From contig NZ_JAHKRO010000092.1 of NCBI RefSeq assembly GCF_019396325.1, positions 1 to 36,004 of the forward strand: a stretch of DNA of 36,004 nt. The letters are read 5' to 3'. How positions within the stretch are numbered: the stretch's first letter is position 1; each line of letters begins with the position of its first letter. The notes below the pieces were generated by a model. It saw only the letters and a program-made list of their open reading frames with translations. It did not search any database and was not told the DNA's origin. This DNA comes from Nonomuraea ceibae (GTDB lineage Bacteria > Actinomycetota > Actinomycetes > Streptosporangiales > Streptosporangiaceae). The position numbers were made by a program, and so were the translations under genes. This document shows positions 7,877-16,796 of this stretch, in pieces.

Positions 7877-8599
7877 TTATCGGCGGCCGGTGGGCTCCCA
7901 GCCGGGCGCCCCGGTGCGCGGGCCGCGGCTGCGGTAGACGATGTAGGGCCGGGTCAGGTAGCCGATCGGCGCGGTCAGCATGTGCACCAGCCGGGTGAAG
8001 GGCCAGATGGTGAAGAGCACGAGTGCGCTGAAGGCGTGCGCCTGGAACAGCAGCGGCGCCCCGGCCATGAGCTCGCCCCGCGGCCGCAGGTAGAAGATCG
8101 ACCGGAACCAGGGCGAGACGGTCGCCCGGTAGTCGTAGCCGCCGTCGAGCACGTTCGCGGCGACGGTCGCGGCCAGACCCAGCACGATGACGAGGGTCAG
8201 GACGGCGTACATGAGCTTGTCGTTGCGGGTGGTGGCGGTGAAGACGGGGCCGACGGTGCGGCGGCGGTACAGCAGGATGGCCAGGCCCGCCAGCGTGCAC
8301 GCCCCGGCGATGGTGCCGAGGACGACGGCGGTCACGTGGTAGGCGTGCTCGCTGATGCCGGCCGCCTCGGTCCACGACTTGGGGATGACGAGGCCGCCGA
8401 CGTGGCCGAGGATGACGACGAGGATGCCGAAGTGGAACAGCGGGCTGCCGACGCGCAGCAGCCGCGACTCGTACAGCTGGGACGAGCGGGTGGTCCAGCC
8501 GAACTTGTCGTAGCGGTAGCGCCACACGTGCCCGAGCACGAAGACGGTCAGGGCGACGTACGGGCAGATCACCCACAGCAGCAGGTCGAGCGGGTTCAT
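7877..8599 (-). CDS. narI: Respiratory nitrate reductase gamma subunit (cytochrome b)
   Basis: Membrane cytochrome b of 240 residues that oxidises quinol and passes electrons to NarH. It has five membrane segments (about 5-25, 50-72, 88-110, 128-150 and 188-208). Haem-ligand candidates are the paired His in FHFGILVVILGHVGG (segment 2) and AHAFSALVLFTIWPFTRLVH (last segment), the same arrangement as in known NarI. Its start overlaps the narJ stop (ATGA). It is the last of the four core nar genes, in the order narG-narH-narJ-narI. Confidence 0.95.
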   Translation of the reverse strand: MNPLDLLLWVICPYVALTVFVLGHVWRYRYDKFGWTTRSSQLYESRLLRVGSPLFHFGILVVILGHVGGLVIPKSWTEAAGISEHAYHVTAVVLGTIAGACTLAGLAILLYRRRTVGPVFTATTRNDKLMYAVLTLVIVLGLAATVAANVLDGGYDYRATVSPWFRSIFYLRPRGELMAGAPLLFQAHAFSALVLFTIWPFTRLVHMLTAPIGYLTRPYIVYRSRGPRTGAPGWEPTGRR

Positions 8600-9192
8600 C
8601 CGTTTCCTCCGGAGAAGAAGCCGACTTCCTCGGCGGGCGGGCCCTGCTCGGCCAGCCGCAGCGCGGCGGCGCGGTCGCGGGCGGTGGCCGGCGGCAGCGT
8701 GGCGCGCACGGCGGCGACCACGTCGGCGTACGGCGAGCCCGCCTCGCGCAGCGCCTCCAGCAGCAGGTCGAGGCCGGCCAGGTGCTCGCGCATCAGCCGG
8801 ACGGCCTGGGCGGTGGCGCCGCGTGCCGACAGCTCGCAGACGACCGCCAGGTGGTCGGGCAGCTCCTCGGGCCCGGGCTCGAACCCGGCCTCGCGGAAGG
8901 CCTGCTTGAAGCGGAGCAGCGCCAGGCCGCGCCGGCGGGTGTCGCCGTAGGCGTAGTAGGTCAGGTAGGGCGAGCAGCGCCGTTTCAGGTCGAACGTGGC
9001 CACGTAGTGCTCGGCGAGCTCGCCGAGCGGGGTGGCGGCGGCGTGGTCGAGGAAGGCGGCCAGCCGCCGGGCGGGCTCGCCGCGCGGCAGGGCGCGCACG
9101 GTGTCGGCGAGCAGCGGCAGCGCCTCGGCCAGCCGCTCGTCGGGGTAGCCGAGCAGGACGGACGCGGCCAGGTGCACGGTTCGGTCGCTCAC
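8596..9192 (-). CDS. narJ: Nitrate reductase assembly chaperone
   Basis: Cytoplasmic TorD/NarJ-type chaperone of 198 residues, needed to insert the molybdenum cofactor and mature NarGH before membrane docking. It is nearly all helical. Conserved features include LLGYPDE near the start, HYVATFDLKRRCSPYLTYYAYGDTRRRG (about 64-91) and ELPDHLAVVCEL. GTG 9192 overlaps the narH stop as GTGA, and its stop overlaps the narI start as ATGA. The coupling at both ends is consistent with stoichiometric assembly. Confidence 0.94.
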   Translation of the reverse strand: MSDRTVHLAASVLLGYPDERLAEALPLLADTVRALPRGEPARRLAAFLDHAAATPLGELAEHYVATFDLKRRCSPYLTYYAYGDTRRRGLALLRFKQAFREAGFEPGPEELPDHLAVVCELSARGATAQAVRLMREHLAGLDLLLEALREAGSPYADVVAAVRATLPPATARDRAAALRLAEQGPPAEEVGFFSGGNG

Positions 9193-10835
9193 GGCTTGTC
9201 CTCCCGGCGCGGGAACAGCCCTTCGGGGGTGCCCTTGCCGTCCCAGTTGAGCAGGTTGACGCGGCCGTGCAGCTCGTCGGCGCGGTCGAGGGCGTCGCCC
9301 GCCTGGCGCTGGCGCAGCGCGTGGAAGTTCTCCACGGCGACGGGGGCGGGCGCGCCGGACGCCTCGCCGAACGGGCCGTTCATGCCGGGGCCGCCCTCGT
9401 AGTCGAGGCTGCAGCCGAGCTCCTCCAGCTGGGCGCCCTGCTCGGCGTGGGCGGCGGGGATCACGTACCGCTCGTCGTAGGGGGCCAGGGCCAGCAGCCG
9501 GTGCATCCGCTCGACCTGCTCGCCCGTCATGCCGACGGCCGTGGCGATGGACTCGTCGGGCTCCTGGCCGAGATTGAGGCGGCGCATGTAGGAGCGCATG
9601 GCGGCCAGGCGGCGCAGCACGGCGCGGACCGGCTCGGGGTCGCCCGCGCTGAACAGCTCGGCCAGGTAGCCGATCGGGATGCGCAGCGCGTCGATGGCGC
9701 CGAACAGGTTGCCGGCGTCCTCGCCGTCGTGCCCGGTGCCCGACAGCGCGTCCACGACGGGTGACAGCGGCGGGATGTACCAGACCATCGGCATCGTCCG
9801 GTATTCGGGATGCAGCGGCAGCGCCACCCCGTACTCGAAGATCAGCTGGTGGACGGGCGAGCGGCGGGCGGCCTCCAGCCAGTCGTCCGGGATGCCGTTG
9901 GCGCGCGCCCCGGCGATCACCTCCGGGTCGGCCGGGTCGAGCAGCACGCCCTTCTGCGCCTCGAACAGGTCCCGCTCGTCGGCCACGCACGCGGCCTCCT
10001 CCACCCGGTCGGCGTCGTACAGGATCAGGCCGATGTAGCGCAGCCGCCCCACGCACGTCTCCGAGCACACGGTCGGGATGCCGACCTCGACCCTCGGATA
10101 GCAGAACGTGCACTTCTCCGCCTTGCCGGTGCGGTGGTTGAAGTACACCTTCTTGTACGGGCAGCCCGTCACGCACATGCGCCAGCCGCGGCAGCGGTCC
10201 TGGTCGACGAGCACGATGCCGTCCTCGGAGCGCTTGTACAGGGCGCCGGACGGGCAGGAGGCCACGCAGGAGGGGTTCAGGCAGTGCTCGCAGATGCGCG
10301 GCAGGTAGAACATGAACGCCCGCTCGAAGTCGAGCTTGACCTCGTCCGACACGCGGCGCAGCACCGGGTCGGCGGCGGTCAGGGCGGGGGCGCCGCCGAG
10401 GTCGTCGTCCCAGTTCGCGCTCCACGTGATCTTCGTGGGTTCGCCGGTGATGAGCGAGGTGGGCCGGGCGACCGGGGTGTCCTGGGTGGCGGGGGCGGAG
10501 AAGAGCCGGTCGTAGTCGTAGGTCCACGGCTCGTAGTAGTCCTGGATGGACGGCATGAGCGGGTTGGCGAAGATCGTCAGGAGCTTCTTCAGCCGGCCGC
10601 CGGCGCGGAGCCGGAGCCGGCCGCGCCGGTTGAGCTCCCAGCCGCCCTTCCACCGCTCCTGGTCCTGGTAGGTGCGGGGGTAGCCCTGGCCGGGCCGGGT
10701 CTCGACGTTGTTGAACCACACGTACTCGGTGCCGGCCCGGTTCGTCCACGCCTGCTTGCACGTGACCGAGCACGTGTGGCAGCCGATGCACTTGTCCAGG
10801 TTCATGACCATGGCGAGCTGGCCCATGACCCTCAT
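9189..10835 (-). CDS. narH: Respiratory nitrate reductase beta subunit (Fe-S)
   Basis: Cytoplasmic iron-sulfur subunit of 548 residues that relays electrons from NarI to NarG. The first cluster motif CIGCHTCSVTC gives Cys 16, 19, 22 and 26. Further groups are CEHCLNPSCVASC, CRGWRMCVTGC and CTFCYPRVEVGIPTVCSETC. The Trp in CRGWRMC, in place of a Cys, is the family hallmark that gives one [3Fe-4S] beside three [4Fe-4S] clusters. Its ATG shares one base with the narG stop (TGATG), implying reinitiation. Length is in the normal range for actinobacterial NarH. Confidence 0.96.
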   Translation of the reverse strand: MRVMGQLAMVMNLDKCIGCHTCSVTCKQAWTNRAGTEYVWFNNVETRPGQGYPRTYQDQERWKGGWELNRRGRLRLRAGGRLKKLLTIFANPLMPSIQDYYEPWTYDYDRLFSAPATQDTPVARPTSLITGEPTKITWSANWDDDLGGAPALTAADPVLRRVSDEVKLDFERAFMFYLPRICEHCLNPSCVASCPSGALYKRSEDGIVLVDQDRCRGWRMCVTGCPYKKVYFNHRTGKAEKCTFCYPRVEVGIPTVCSETCVGRLRYIGLILYDADRVEEAACVADERDLFEAQKGVLLDPADPEVIAGARANGIPDDWLEAARRSPVHQLIFEYGVALPLHPEYRTMPMVWYIPPLSPVVDALSGTGHDGEDAGNLFGAIDALRIPIGYLAELFSAGDPEPVRAVLRRLAAMRSYMRRLNLGQEPDESIATAVGMTGEQVERMHRLLALAPYDERYVIPAAHAEQGAQLEELGCSLDYEGGPGMNGPFGEASGAPAPVAVENFHALRQRQAGDALDRADELHGRVNLLNWDGKGTPEGLFPRREDKP

Positions 10836-13800
10836 CAGTAGTCGACCTCCTGGGAGCGGCGGCGGATGACGGTGATCTCGTCGCGCTGGTTGCCGGTGGG
10901 CCCGAGGTAGTTGAACGCGAACGACAGCTGCGCGTAGCCGCCGATCAGGTGGGTGGGTTTGACGAGCAGCCGGGTGAGCGAGTTGTGGATGCCGCCGCGC
11001 CGGCCGGAGATCTCGCTCTTGGGCACGTCCACCACCCGTTCCTGGGCGTGGTACATGTACACGGTGCCCTGCGGCATGCGGTGCGAGACGACGGCCCGCG
11101 CCACGACGACGCCGTTGCGGTTGACGGCCTCGATCCAGTCGTTGTCGGCGATGCCGGCCCTGGCGGCGTCGGCCGGGCTCATCCAGATCGTCGGCCCGCC
11201 GCGCGAGAGCGTCAGCATGAGCAGGTTGTCCTGGTATTCGGAGTGGATCGACCATTTGGAGTGCGGCGTCAGGTAGCGCACGACGATGCCGCGCTCGCCC
11301 GACTCGCCGAGCCGGGGCTCGCCGAACATCGCGGTCATGTTCAGCGGCGGCCGGTAGACCGGCAGCGTCTCGCCGGCCTCCTGGATCCAGTCGTGGTCGA
11401 GGTAGAAGTGCTGGCGGCCGGTCAGCGTGTGCCAGGGCTTGCGGTGCTCGACGTTGAGCGTGAAGGCGGAGTAGCGGCGCCCGCCGGTCTCGCTGCCCGA
11501 CCACTCCGGCGAGGTGATCACCGGCACCGGCCTGGCCTGCGTGTCGGCGAAGCGGACGCGCCGGTGCTCCTCGGCCAGCCCGTCGAACGACGTGCCGGTG
11601 CGCCGGGCCAGCGTGGCGAACCCCTGCGCGGCCAGCCGCCCGTTCGTGGTGCCCGACAGCGCCAGGATCGCCTCGCACAGGTGGGCGTCGGTGGCCAGCG
11701 ACGGCCTGCCGGACGGCGTGGCGCCGTTGGCCCGCCGCAGCTCCTCCACCTCCTGCGACAGGTCGAACGCGATGCCTTTGGTGGCGGCGCCGAGCTTGTC
11801 GGCGAGCGGGCCGAGCGCGCCCATCTTGGCGGCGATCGCCCCGTAGTCCCGCCGCACCTCGACGATCTTGGGGAAGTCCACGCCGGGCGTCGGCACGTCG
11901 CCGGAGGCGCGCCAGTCGCGCACCCGGCCGTGCGGGGTGGCCAGCTCGTCGGGCGTGTCGTGCAGCAGCGGCGCCGCCACCAGGTCCGTGCGGGTGCCCA
12001 GGTGGCGGGCCGCGAGCTCGCTGAACGTCTCGGCGATCGCGTGGAAGGCGGCGAAGTCCGTACGGGTCTGCCACGGCGGGTCGATGGCCGGGGTGAAGGC
12101 GTGCACGAACGGGTGCATGTCGGTGCTCGACAGGTCGTGCTTCTCGTACCAGGTGGCGGAGGGCAGCACCACGTCGGAGAACAGCGTGGTGGACGTCATC
12201 CGGAAGTCCAGCGTCAGCAGCAGGTCGAGCTTGCCCTGCGGCGTCTCCTCCCGCCAGGTGACGTCACGGGGCCGCCGGTCCGGCCCGGCCTCCTCGGCGC
12301 GCAGCGAGGAGTCGGCGCCGAGGAGGTGACGCAGGAAGTACTCGTCGCCCTTGGCGGAGGAGCCGAGCACGTTGGCCCGCCACACGGTCAGCACGCGCGG
12401 CCAGTTCTCCGGCGCGTCGGGGTCCTCGCAGGCGAAGCCGAGCCGGCCGGTCGCCACCTGCTCGGCGACGTACGCGCCCGGGTCCCGCCCGGCGGCGGCG
12501 GCCTCGTCGGCCAGGTCGAGCGGGTTGCGGGCGAACGTCGGATAGGACGGCATCCAGCCCATCCGCGCCGAGGCGGCGATCAGGTCGGCGGTGGCGCGCC
12601 CGGCGAACGCGCCGCCGCCCAGCGGCGAGGACACCACGTCGGCGCTGAACGTGTCGTAGCGCCACTGGCCGGTGTTCAGGTAGAAGTACGCGGTGCCGAT
12701 CATCTGCCGGGGCGGGCGCGACCAGTCCTGCGCGGAGGCCAGCAGCGCCCAGCCGGTGATCGGGCGGCACTTCTCCTGGCCGACGTAGTGCGCCCAGCCG
12801 CCGCCGTTGACGCCCTGGCAGCCGGTCAGCGTCGTCAGCGCCAGGAACGAGCGGTACATGGTGTCGGCGTGGAACCAGTGGTTGGCCCCCGCCCCCATGA
12901 TGATCATGGATCGGCCACCGGACTCCTCGGCGTTGCGGGCGAACTCGCGCGCGATCCGCGCCGCCTTCCCGGCCGGCACGCCGGTGATCGGCTCCTGCCA
13001 GGCCGGCGTGTACGGCTCGGCGGCGTCGTCGTAGCCGGACGGCCAGCGGCCGGGCAGCCCGTCGCGCGCCACCCCGTACTGGGCGAGCAGCAGGTCGTGG
13101 ACGGTGGTGACGAGGTGGCCGCCGATCCGCCGGGCGGGCACGCCGCGCTCCAGCACGCCGCCGCTGTCGCCGTCGAAGCGCGGCAGGACGACCGTTACCG
13201 GTTCGCCGCCCTCGTACAGGGACAGCGCCGGGTCGAGGTCGCCCAGGTCCAGGTTCCAGCGGCCCTCGCCGTGCTCGGAGTAGCGGAAGCCGAGCGAGCC
13301 GTTGGGCAGCGCCGGTCCGCCGGCGCGCTCGTCCCACACGGCCGTGGTGAACGCCGCCTCCTTCCCGTCGTGGCCCAGGTCGGCGGCGGTGAGGAACTTG
13401 TCCGGCAGGTAGCGGCCCGGCTCGCGCTCGCGCAGGCACACCAGGAACGGCAGATCGGTGAACTGCCGTACGTAACGGTCGAAGGCGGGCGTGACCCGGT
13501 CGACGAAGAACTCCTTGAGGATCACGTGCCCCATCGCCATCGACAGCGCCCCGTCGGTGCCGGGGTTCGGGGCGAGCCACTCGTCGGCGAACTTGGCCGC
13601 GTCGCTGTAGTCCGGCGACATCACCACGACCTTCTGGCCCCGGTAGCGCGCCTCGGCCATGTAGTGGGCGTCCGGGGTGCGGGTGACGGGCACGTTCGAG
13701 CCCCACAGCATCAGGTAGGAGGCGTCCCACCAGTCGGCCGACTCCGGCACGTCGGTCTGGTCGCCGAACACCTGCGGCGAGGCCACCGGCAGGTCGGCGT

Positions 13801-14482
13801 ACCAGTCGTAGAACGACAGCATCGCGCCGCCGATCAGCGAGATGAACCGGGCGCCCACCGCGTGCGAGGCCATCGACATCGCCGGGATCGGGGAGAAGCC
13901 CGCCACCCGGTCCGGCCCGTACGTCTTGATCGCGTGCACGTGCGCGGCCGCGACGATCTCGGTGGCCTCCTCCCAGGTGACCCGGACCAGCCCGCCCTTG
14001 CCCCGCGCCGACTGATACTTGCGCCGCTTGTCCGGGTCCGTGGTGATCTCGGCCCAGGCGGCGACCGGGTCGCCGAGCCGCTTCTTCGCCTCCCGGTACA
14101 GGCTCACCAGGACGCCGCGCGCGTACGGGTAACGCACCCGCGTCGGCGAGTAGGTGTACCAGGAGAACGCGGCGCCGCGCGGGCAGCCGCGCGGCTCGTA
14201 CTCCGGCCGGTCGCCGCCCACGCTCGGGTAGTCGGTCTGCTGCGCCTCCCAGGTGATCACGCCGTCCTTGACGTACACCTTCCACGAGCACGAGCCGGTG
14301 CAGTTCACGCCGTGCGTGGAGCGCACCACCTTGTCGTGGCTCCACCGGTCCCGGTAGAAGGCGTCGCCCTGCCGGCCGCCGATCTGGTGCAGCGTCCGCA
14401 GGTCGGCCGAGACCTCGCCGGGGCGCAGGTAGCGGCCCAGCCTCAGCAGCGCGTCGCTGATCGGGCCGTCGATGCCGGCCAT
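10835..14482 (-). CDS. narG: Respiratory nitrate reductase alpha subunit (Mo-bisMGD)
   Basis: Catalytic subunit of 1215 residues that reduces nitrate to nitrite at a molybdopterin guanine dinucleotide centre. The N-terminal [4Fe-4S] cluster (FS0) is built from His 57, Cys 61, Cys 65 and Cys 100 (HGVNCTGSC, then RGC). The molybdenum-ligand region YDWYADLPVASPQ (~225-237) is intact, as is ADWWDASYLMLWGSN. There is no twin-arginine signal, so the enzyme faces the cytoplasm, as in classical NarG. I chose ATG 14482, about 10 nt after GGAGAGG; the GTG at 14491 sits too close to that site. It begins 18 bp after the narK stop. It depends on molybdate, consistent with the mod genes in the same window. 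Confidence 0.96.
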   Translation of the reverse strand: MAGIDGPISDALLRLGRYLRPGEVSADLRTLHQIGGRQGDAFYRDRWSHDKVVRSTHGVNCTGSCSWKVYVKDGVITWEAQQTDYPSVGGDRPEYEPRGCPRGAAFSWYTYSPTRVRYPYARGVLVSLYREAKKRLGDPVAAWAEITTDPDKRRKYQSARGKGGLVRVTWEEATEIVAAAHVHAIKTYGPDRVAGFSPIPAMSMASHAVGARFISLIGGAMLSFYDWYADLPVASPQVFGDQTDVPESADWWDASYLMLWGSNVPVTRTPDAHYMAEARYRGQKVVVMSPDYSDAAKFADEWLAPNPGTDGALSMAMGHVILKEFFVDRVTPAFDRYVRQFTDLPFLVCLREREPGRYLPDKFLTAADLGHDGKEAAFTTAVWDERAGGPALPNGSLGFRYSEHGEGRWNLDLGDLDPALSLYEGGEPVTVVLPRFDGDSGGVLERGVPARRIGGHLVTTVHDLLLAQYGVARDGLPGRWPSGYDDAAEPYTPAWQEPITGVPAGKAARIAREFARNAEESGGRSMIIMGAGANHWFHADTMYRSFLALTTLTGCQGVNGGGWAHYVGQEKCRPITGWALLASAQDWSRPPRQMIGTAYFYLNTGQWRYDTFSADVVSSPLGGGAFAGRATADLIAASARMGWMPSYPTFARNPLDLADEAAAAGRDPGAYVAEQVATGRLGFACEDPDAPENWPRVLTVWRANVLGSSAKGDEYFLRHLLGADSSLRAEEAGPDRRPRDVTWREETPQGKLDLLLTLDFRMTSTTLFSDVVLPSATWYEKHDLSSTDMHPFVHAFTPAIDPPWQTRTDFAAFHAIAETFSELAARHLGTRTDLVAAPLLHDTPDELATPHGRVRDWRASGDVPTPGVDFPKIVEVRRDYGAIAAKMGALGPLADKLGAATKGIAFDLSQEVEELRRANGATPSGRPSLATDAHLCEAILALSGTTNGRLAAQGFATLARRTGTSFDGLAEEHRRVRFADTQARPVPVITSPEWSGSETGGRRYSAFTLNVEHRKPWHTLTGRQHFYLDHDWIQEAGETLPVYRPPLNMTAMFGEPRLGESGERGIVVRYLTPHSKWSIHSEYQDNLLMLTLSRGGPTIWMSPADAARAGIADNDWIEAVNRNGVVVARAVVSHRMPQGTVYMYHAQERVVDVPKSEISGRRGGIHNSLTRLLVKPTHLIGGYAQLSFAFNYLGPTGNQRDEITVIRRRSQEVDY

Positions 14483-14500
14483 AGGGATCACACCTCTCCG

Positions 14501-15676
14501 TCAGGCACGCGCCCGGGGGCGCAGGACGAACCAGCAGTAGACGAACGCGCCGCACGCCACCGCCGCCAGCAGCATCAGCCCGATCGCGTACGAGCCGGTG
14601 GCCTGGTAGATCAGGCCCATCACGATCGGCGGCAGGAAGCCGCCCAGGCCGCCGGCGGCGCCGACGACGCCGGTGGCGCTGCCCACCATCGCGCCGGGCA
14701 CCGCCCGGCTGAGCACGGCGAACACCGCGCCGTTGCCGAGGCCGAGCGCCGCCGCCATCACCAGGAAGCCCACGGTGGCCAGGGGCATGGCCGGCGCGAA
14801 CGACACCGCGACCGCGCACACCGCCACCACGGCCAGCGCCCAGCCGAGCACCCGCTCGCCGCCCAGCCGGTCGGCCAGCCAGCCGCCGACGGGCCTGGCC
14901 ACCGTCGACAGCACGACGAACCCGGCGCTGCGCGCGGCGGCGTCGGCGACCTCCAGGTGGTAGACGCTCCTCAGGTACAGCGGCAGATAGACGCCGAACG
15001 CGACGAAGCCGCCGAACGTCAGCGCGTACATCCCGGCCAGCTCCCGCGTGGTGCGCAGCCGGGCGGCGGCCAGGAAGCGGCGGCCGAACGGCTCGGTCGC
15101 GGGCTCGGCGCCCGGCGCGTCCCGCCCGAACACCAGCATGACCACGCCGATGACGGCGAGCGCGACCGCGACGGTCCAGAACGGCGCCTGCTGGCCGAAG
15201 CGCTGCGCCAGCCACGGCGTGGCGAACCCGGAGATCGCGGTGCCGATGTTGCCCGCGCCGAACACGCCCAGCGCCAGGCCGCGCCGCTCGGGCGGGAACC
15301 AGGCGTTGACGAACGGCACCCCGACCGCGAACGTCGCCCCGGTCAGCCCCAGCACGAACCCGCCGGCGAGCAGCGCGGGATAGCTGGCCGCGTACGCCAG
15401 GAACACCACCGGGACGATGCCGAGCAGCGTGGTGACGCCGAACACGAGCCTGCCGCCGTAGCGGTCGGTCAGCGCGCCGAGCACGATCCGGCCCAGCGAG
15501 CCGACGATGACGGGCACCGCGACCAGCACCGACACCTCGAACGCGGTCAGCCGGAGCTGCTTCTCGTAGACCCCGCCGAGCGGGCTCAGCAGTCCCCACG
15601 CCCAGAAGTTGACCGCGAACGCGACCGTCGCGAGCACCAGCATGGCGACGCGGCTCGTCGTGGACGTGCCGGGCAT
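14501..15676 (-). CDS. narK: Nitrate/nitrite transporter (MFS, NarK type)
   Basis: MFS transporter of 391 residues with 12 predicted membrane segments. The nitrate-signature regions are visible: GNIGTAISGFATP in the first half and GVVGAAGGLGGFLPP in the second. The MFS A-like motif GALTDRYGGR follows helix 2. It imports nitrate or exchanges it for nitrite to serve the cytoplasmic NarG active site. ATG 15676 has GGAGG before it. The gene starts only 37 bp after the stop of the M50 protease gene and ends 18 bp before narG, so the peptide-modification genes and nar genes may be on one transcript. Confidence 0.94.
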   Translation of the reverse strand: MPGTSTTSRVAMLVLATVAFAVNFWAWGLLSPLGGVYEKQLRLTAFEVSVLVAVPVIVGSLGRIVLGALTDRYGGRLVFGVTTLLGIVPVVFLAYAASYPALLAGGFVLGLTGATFAVGVPFVNAWFPPERRGLALGVFGAGNIGTAISGFATPWLAQRFGQQAPFWTVAVALAVIGVVMLVFGRDAPGAEPATEPFGRRFLAAARLRTTRELAGMYALTFGGFVAFGVYLPLYLRSVYHLEVADAAARSAGFVVLSTVARPVGGWLADRLGGERVLGWALAVVAVCAVAVSFAPAMPLATVGFLVMAAALGLGNGAVFAVLSRAVPGAMVGSATGVVGAAGGLGGFLPPIVMGLIYQATGSYAIGLMLLAAVACGAFVYCWFVLRPRARA

Positions 15677-15713
15677 GGACGACCTCCAGGCTCCACAAGG
15701 GACTTACCTGGCG

Positions 15714-16796
15714 TTACTCCCCCGAATTCGTCGCGGTAGACCTGGTGCGGATGAGACGCCTGAGGAGAACGCCCAGGTAGAGCAGCCAGCCGGCCGTCAC
15801 CACGGCCAGCGTGGCGACCGGCCGCCAGCCGCCCGGCCCGGCGAGCTCCTCCAGCGACCGGCGGCAGATCGCCACCGTGACGGGCACCGTGTAGCAGGCG
15901 AAGAAGGCCAGCCCGAGCACCCGCCCGGCCACCAGGAACCACGCGTACACCCGCACGCCGCGCCGCGCATCGCCGCCCCGCCGCCGCAGGTAGGCCCGCG
16001 CGTCGGCCATCAGGTTCTTCTCCCCGGTGGCGTTGGCGACGGCGTAGTAGACGTCGGTGCGCATGAAGAACAGGAACTGCCAGGCGATCTGCGCCAGGCA
16101 GATCACCATGACCAGCCGCGCCACCGGCGCGTCCGTCACGGCCAGCACGCACGCGCAGGCGCACGCCAGCAGCCAGTCGACCCGCATCCCCGCCAGGTAG
16201 GCCCGGTAGCGGGCCCGGCGGGGCACCGCCCACACGCCGGTGATCCGCGTCTGCACGACCAGGAACTGCATCCGGGTGCCCAGCGACAGCTCCGCCCGCA
16301 CGCCCAGCGACCGGGCGGCGGCGATGTGGCCCAGCTCGTGCACCAGCACGAGCAGCCACGACCCGGCCGCGAACGCCAGCGTGAACGCGAGGCTGTCGGC
16401 CCACACCAGCGTCGCCGGGTCCGGCAGCACGCCCGGCCGGGTGAGCGCGGCGGCGATCGCGCAGCCGGTCAGCAGCAGCAGCGCGGCGTCGGCCGGGCGG
16501 GAGAACAGCCACGCCACGTGCCCCGGCCTGATCCGGTCCCACACGTTGGGCGGGCGGCGCGGCGGGCTCAGCAGCCCGGCGCCGTCCAGGCCGCTGACGA
16601 ACGCCTCCACGTCCACGTCGACGCCCCGCTCGGCCAGCACCCGGGCGCGCGCCTCGGCGGCCGTCCTGGTGCCGTCGAGCGCCGCGACCACGGCCGCCGC
16701 CACCTCCGGGACGTGCACGAACGTCTCGCCGTTGCCGACCACGTAGTCGTCCGGCCCGTCGGCGACGACGCTGAGGAACGACAGGTCCGTCCTCAC
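15714..16796 (-). CDS. Membrane M50-type zinc metalloprotease with PqqD-like N-terminus
   Basis: Membrane protein of 360 residues. Residues ~8-78 look like a PqqD-type RiPP recognition element: a short beta start, then a helix with ALDGTRTAAEARARVL, ending DVEAFVSGLDGAGLL. Residues ~100-345 form several membrane segments with the zinc motif HELGH (153-157). A downstream MRTDVYYAVANATGEKNL segment (~245-262) supplies the probable third ligand, Asp 248. This is the M50 site-2-protease layout seen in peptide-maturation proteases such as YydH. GTG 16796 overlaps the stop of the ThiF gene (GTGA). I infer that it cleaves or matures the 20-residue peptide encoded two genes upstream. Confidence 0.8.
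   Translation of the reverse strand: MRTDLSFLSVVADGPDDYVVGNGETFVHVPEVAAAVVAALDGTRTAAEARARVLAERGVDVDVEAFVSGLDGAGLLSPPRRPPNVWDRIRPGHVAWLFSRPADAALLLLTGCAIAAALTRPGVLPDPATLVWADSLAFTLAFAAGSWLLVLVHELGHIAAARSLGVRAELSLGTRMQFLVVQTRITGVWAVPRRARYRAYLAGMRVDWLLACACACVLAVTDAPVARLVMVICLAQIAWQFLFFMRTDVYYAVANATGEKNLMADARAYLRRRGGDARRGVRVYAWFLVAGRVLGLAFFACYTVPVTVAICRRSLEELAGPGGWRPVATLAVVTAGWLLYLGVLLRRLIRTRSTATNSGE

Noticed and set aside
10949..15739. A 1596-codon open frame on the plus strand across the nar genes
   Set aside because: It is antisense to narH, narG and narK, which have clear family motifs. Its product is low-complexity Arg/Gly/His/Val-rich sequence, typical of a GC-rich shadow frame.
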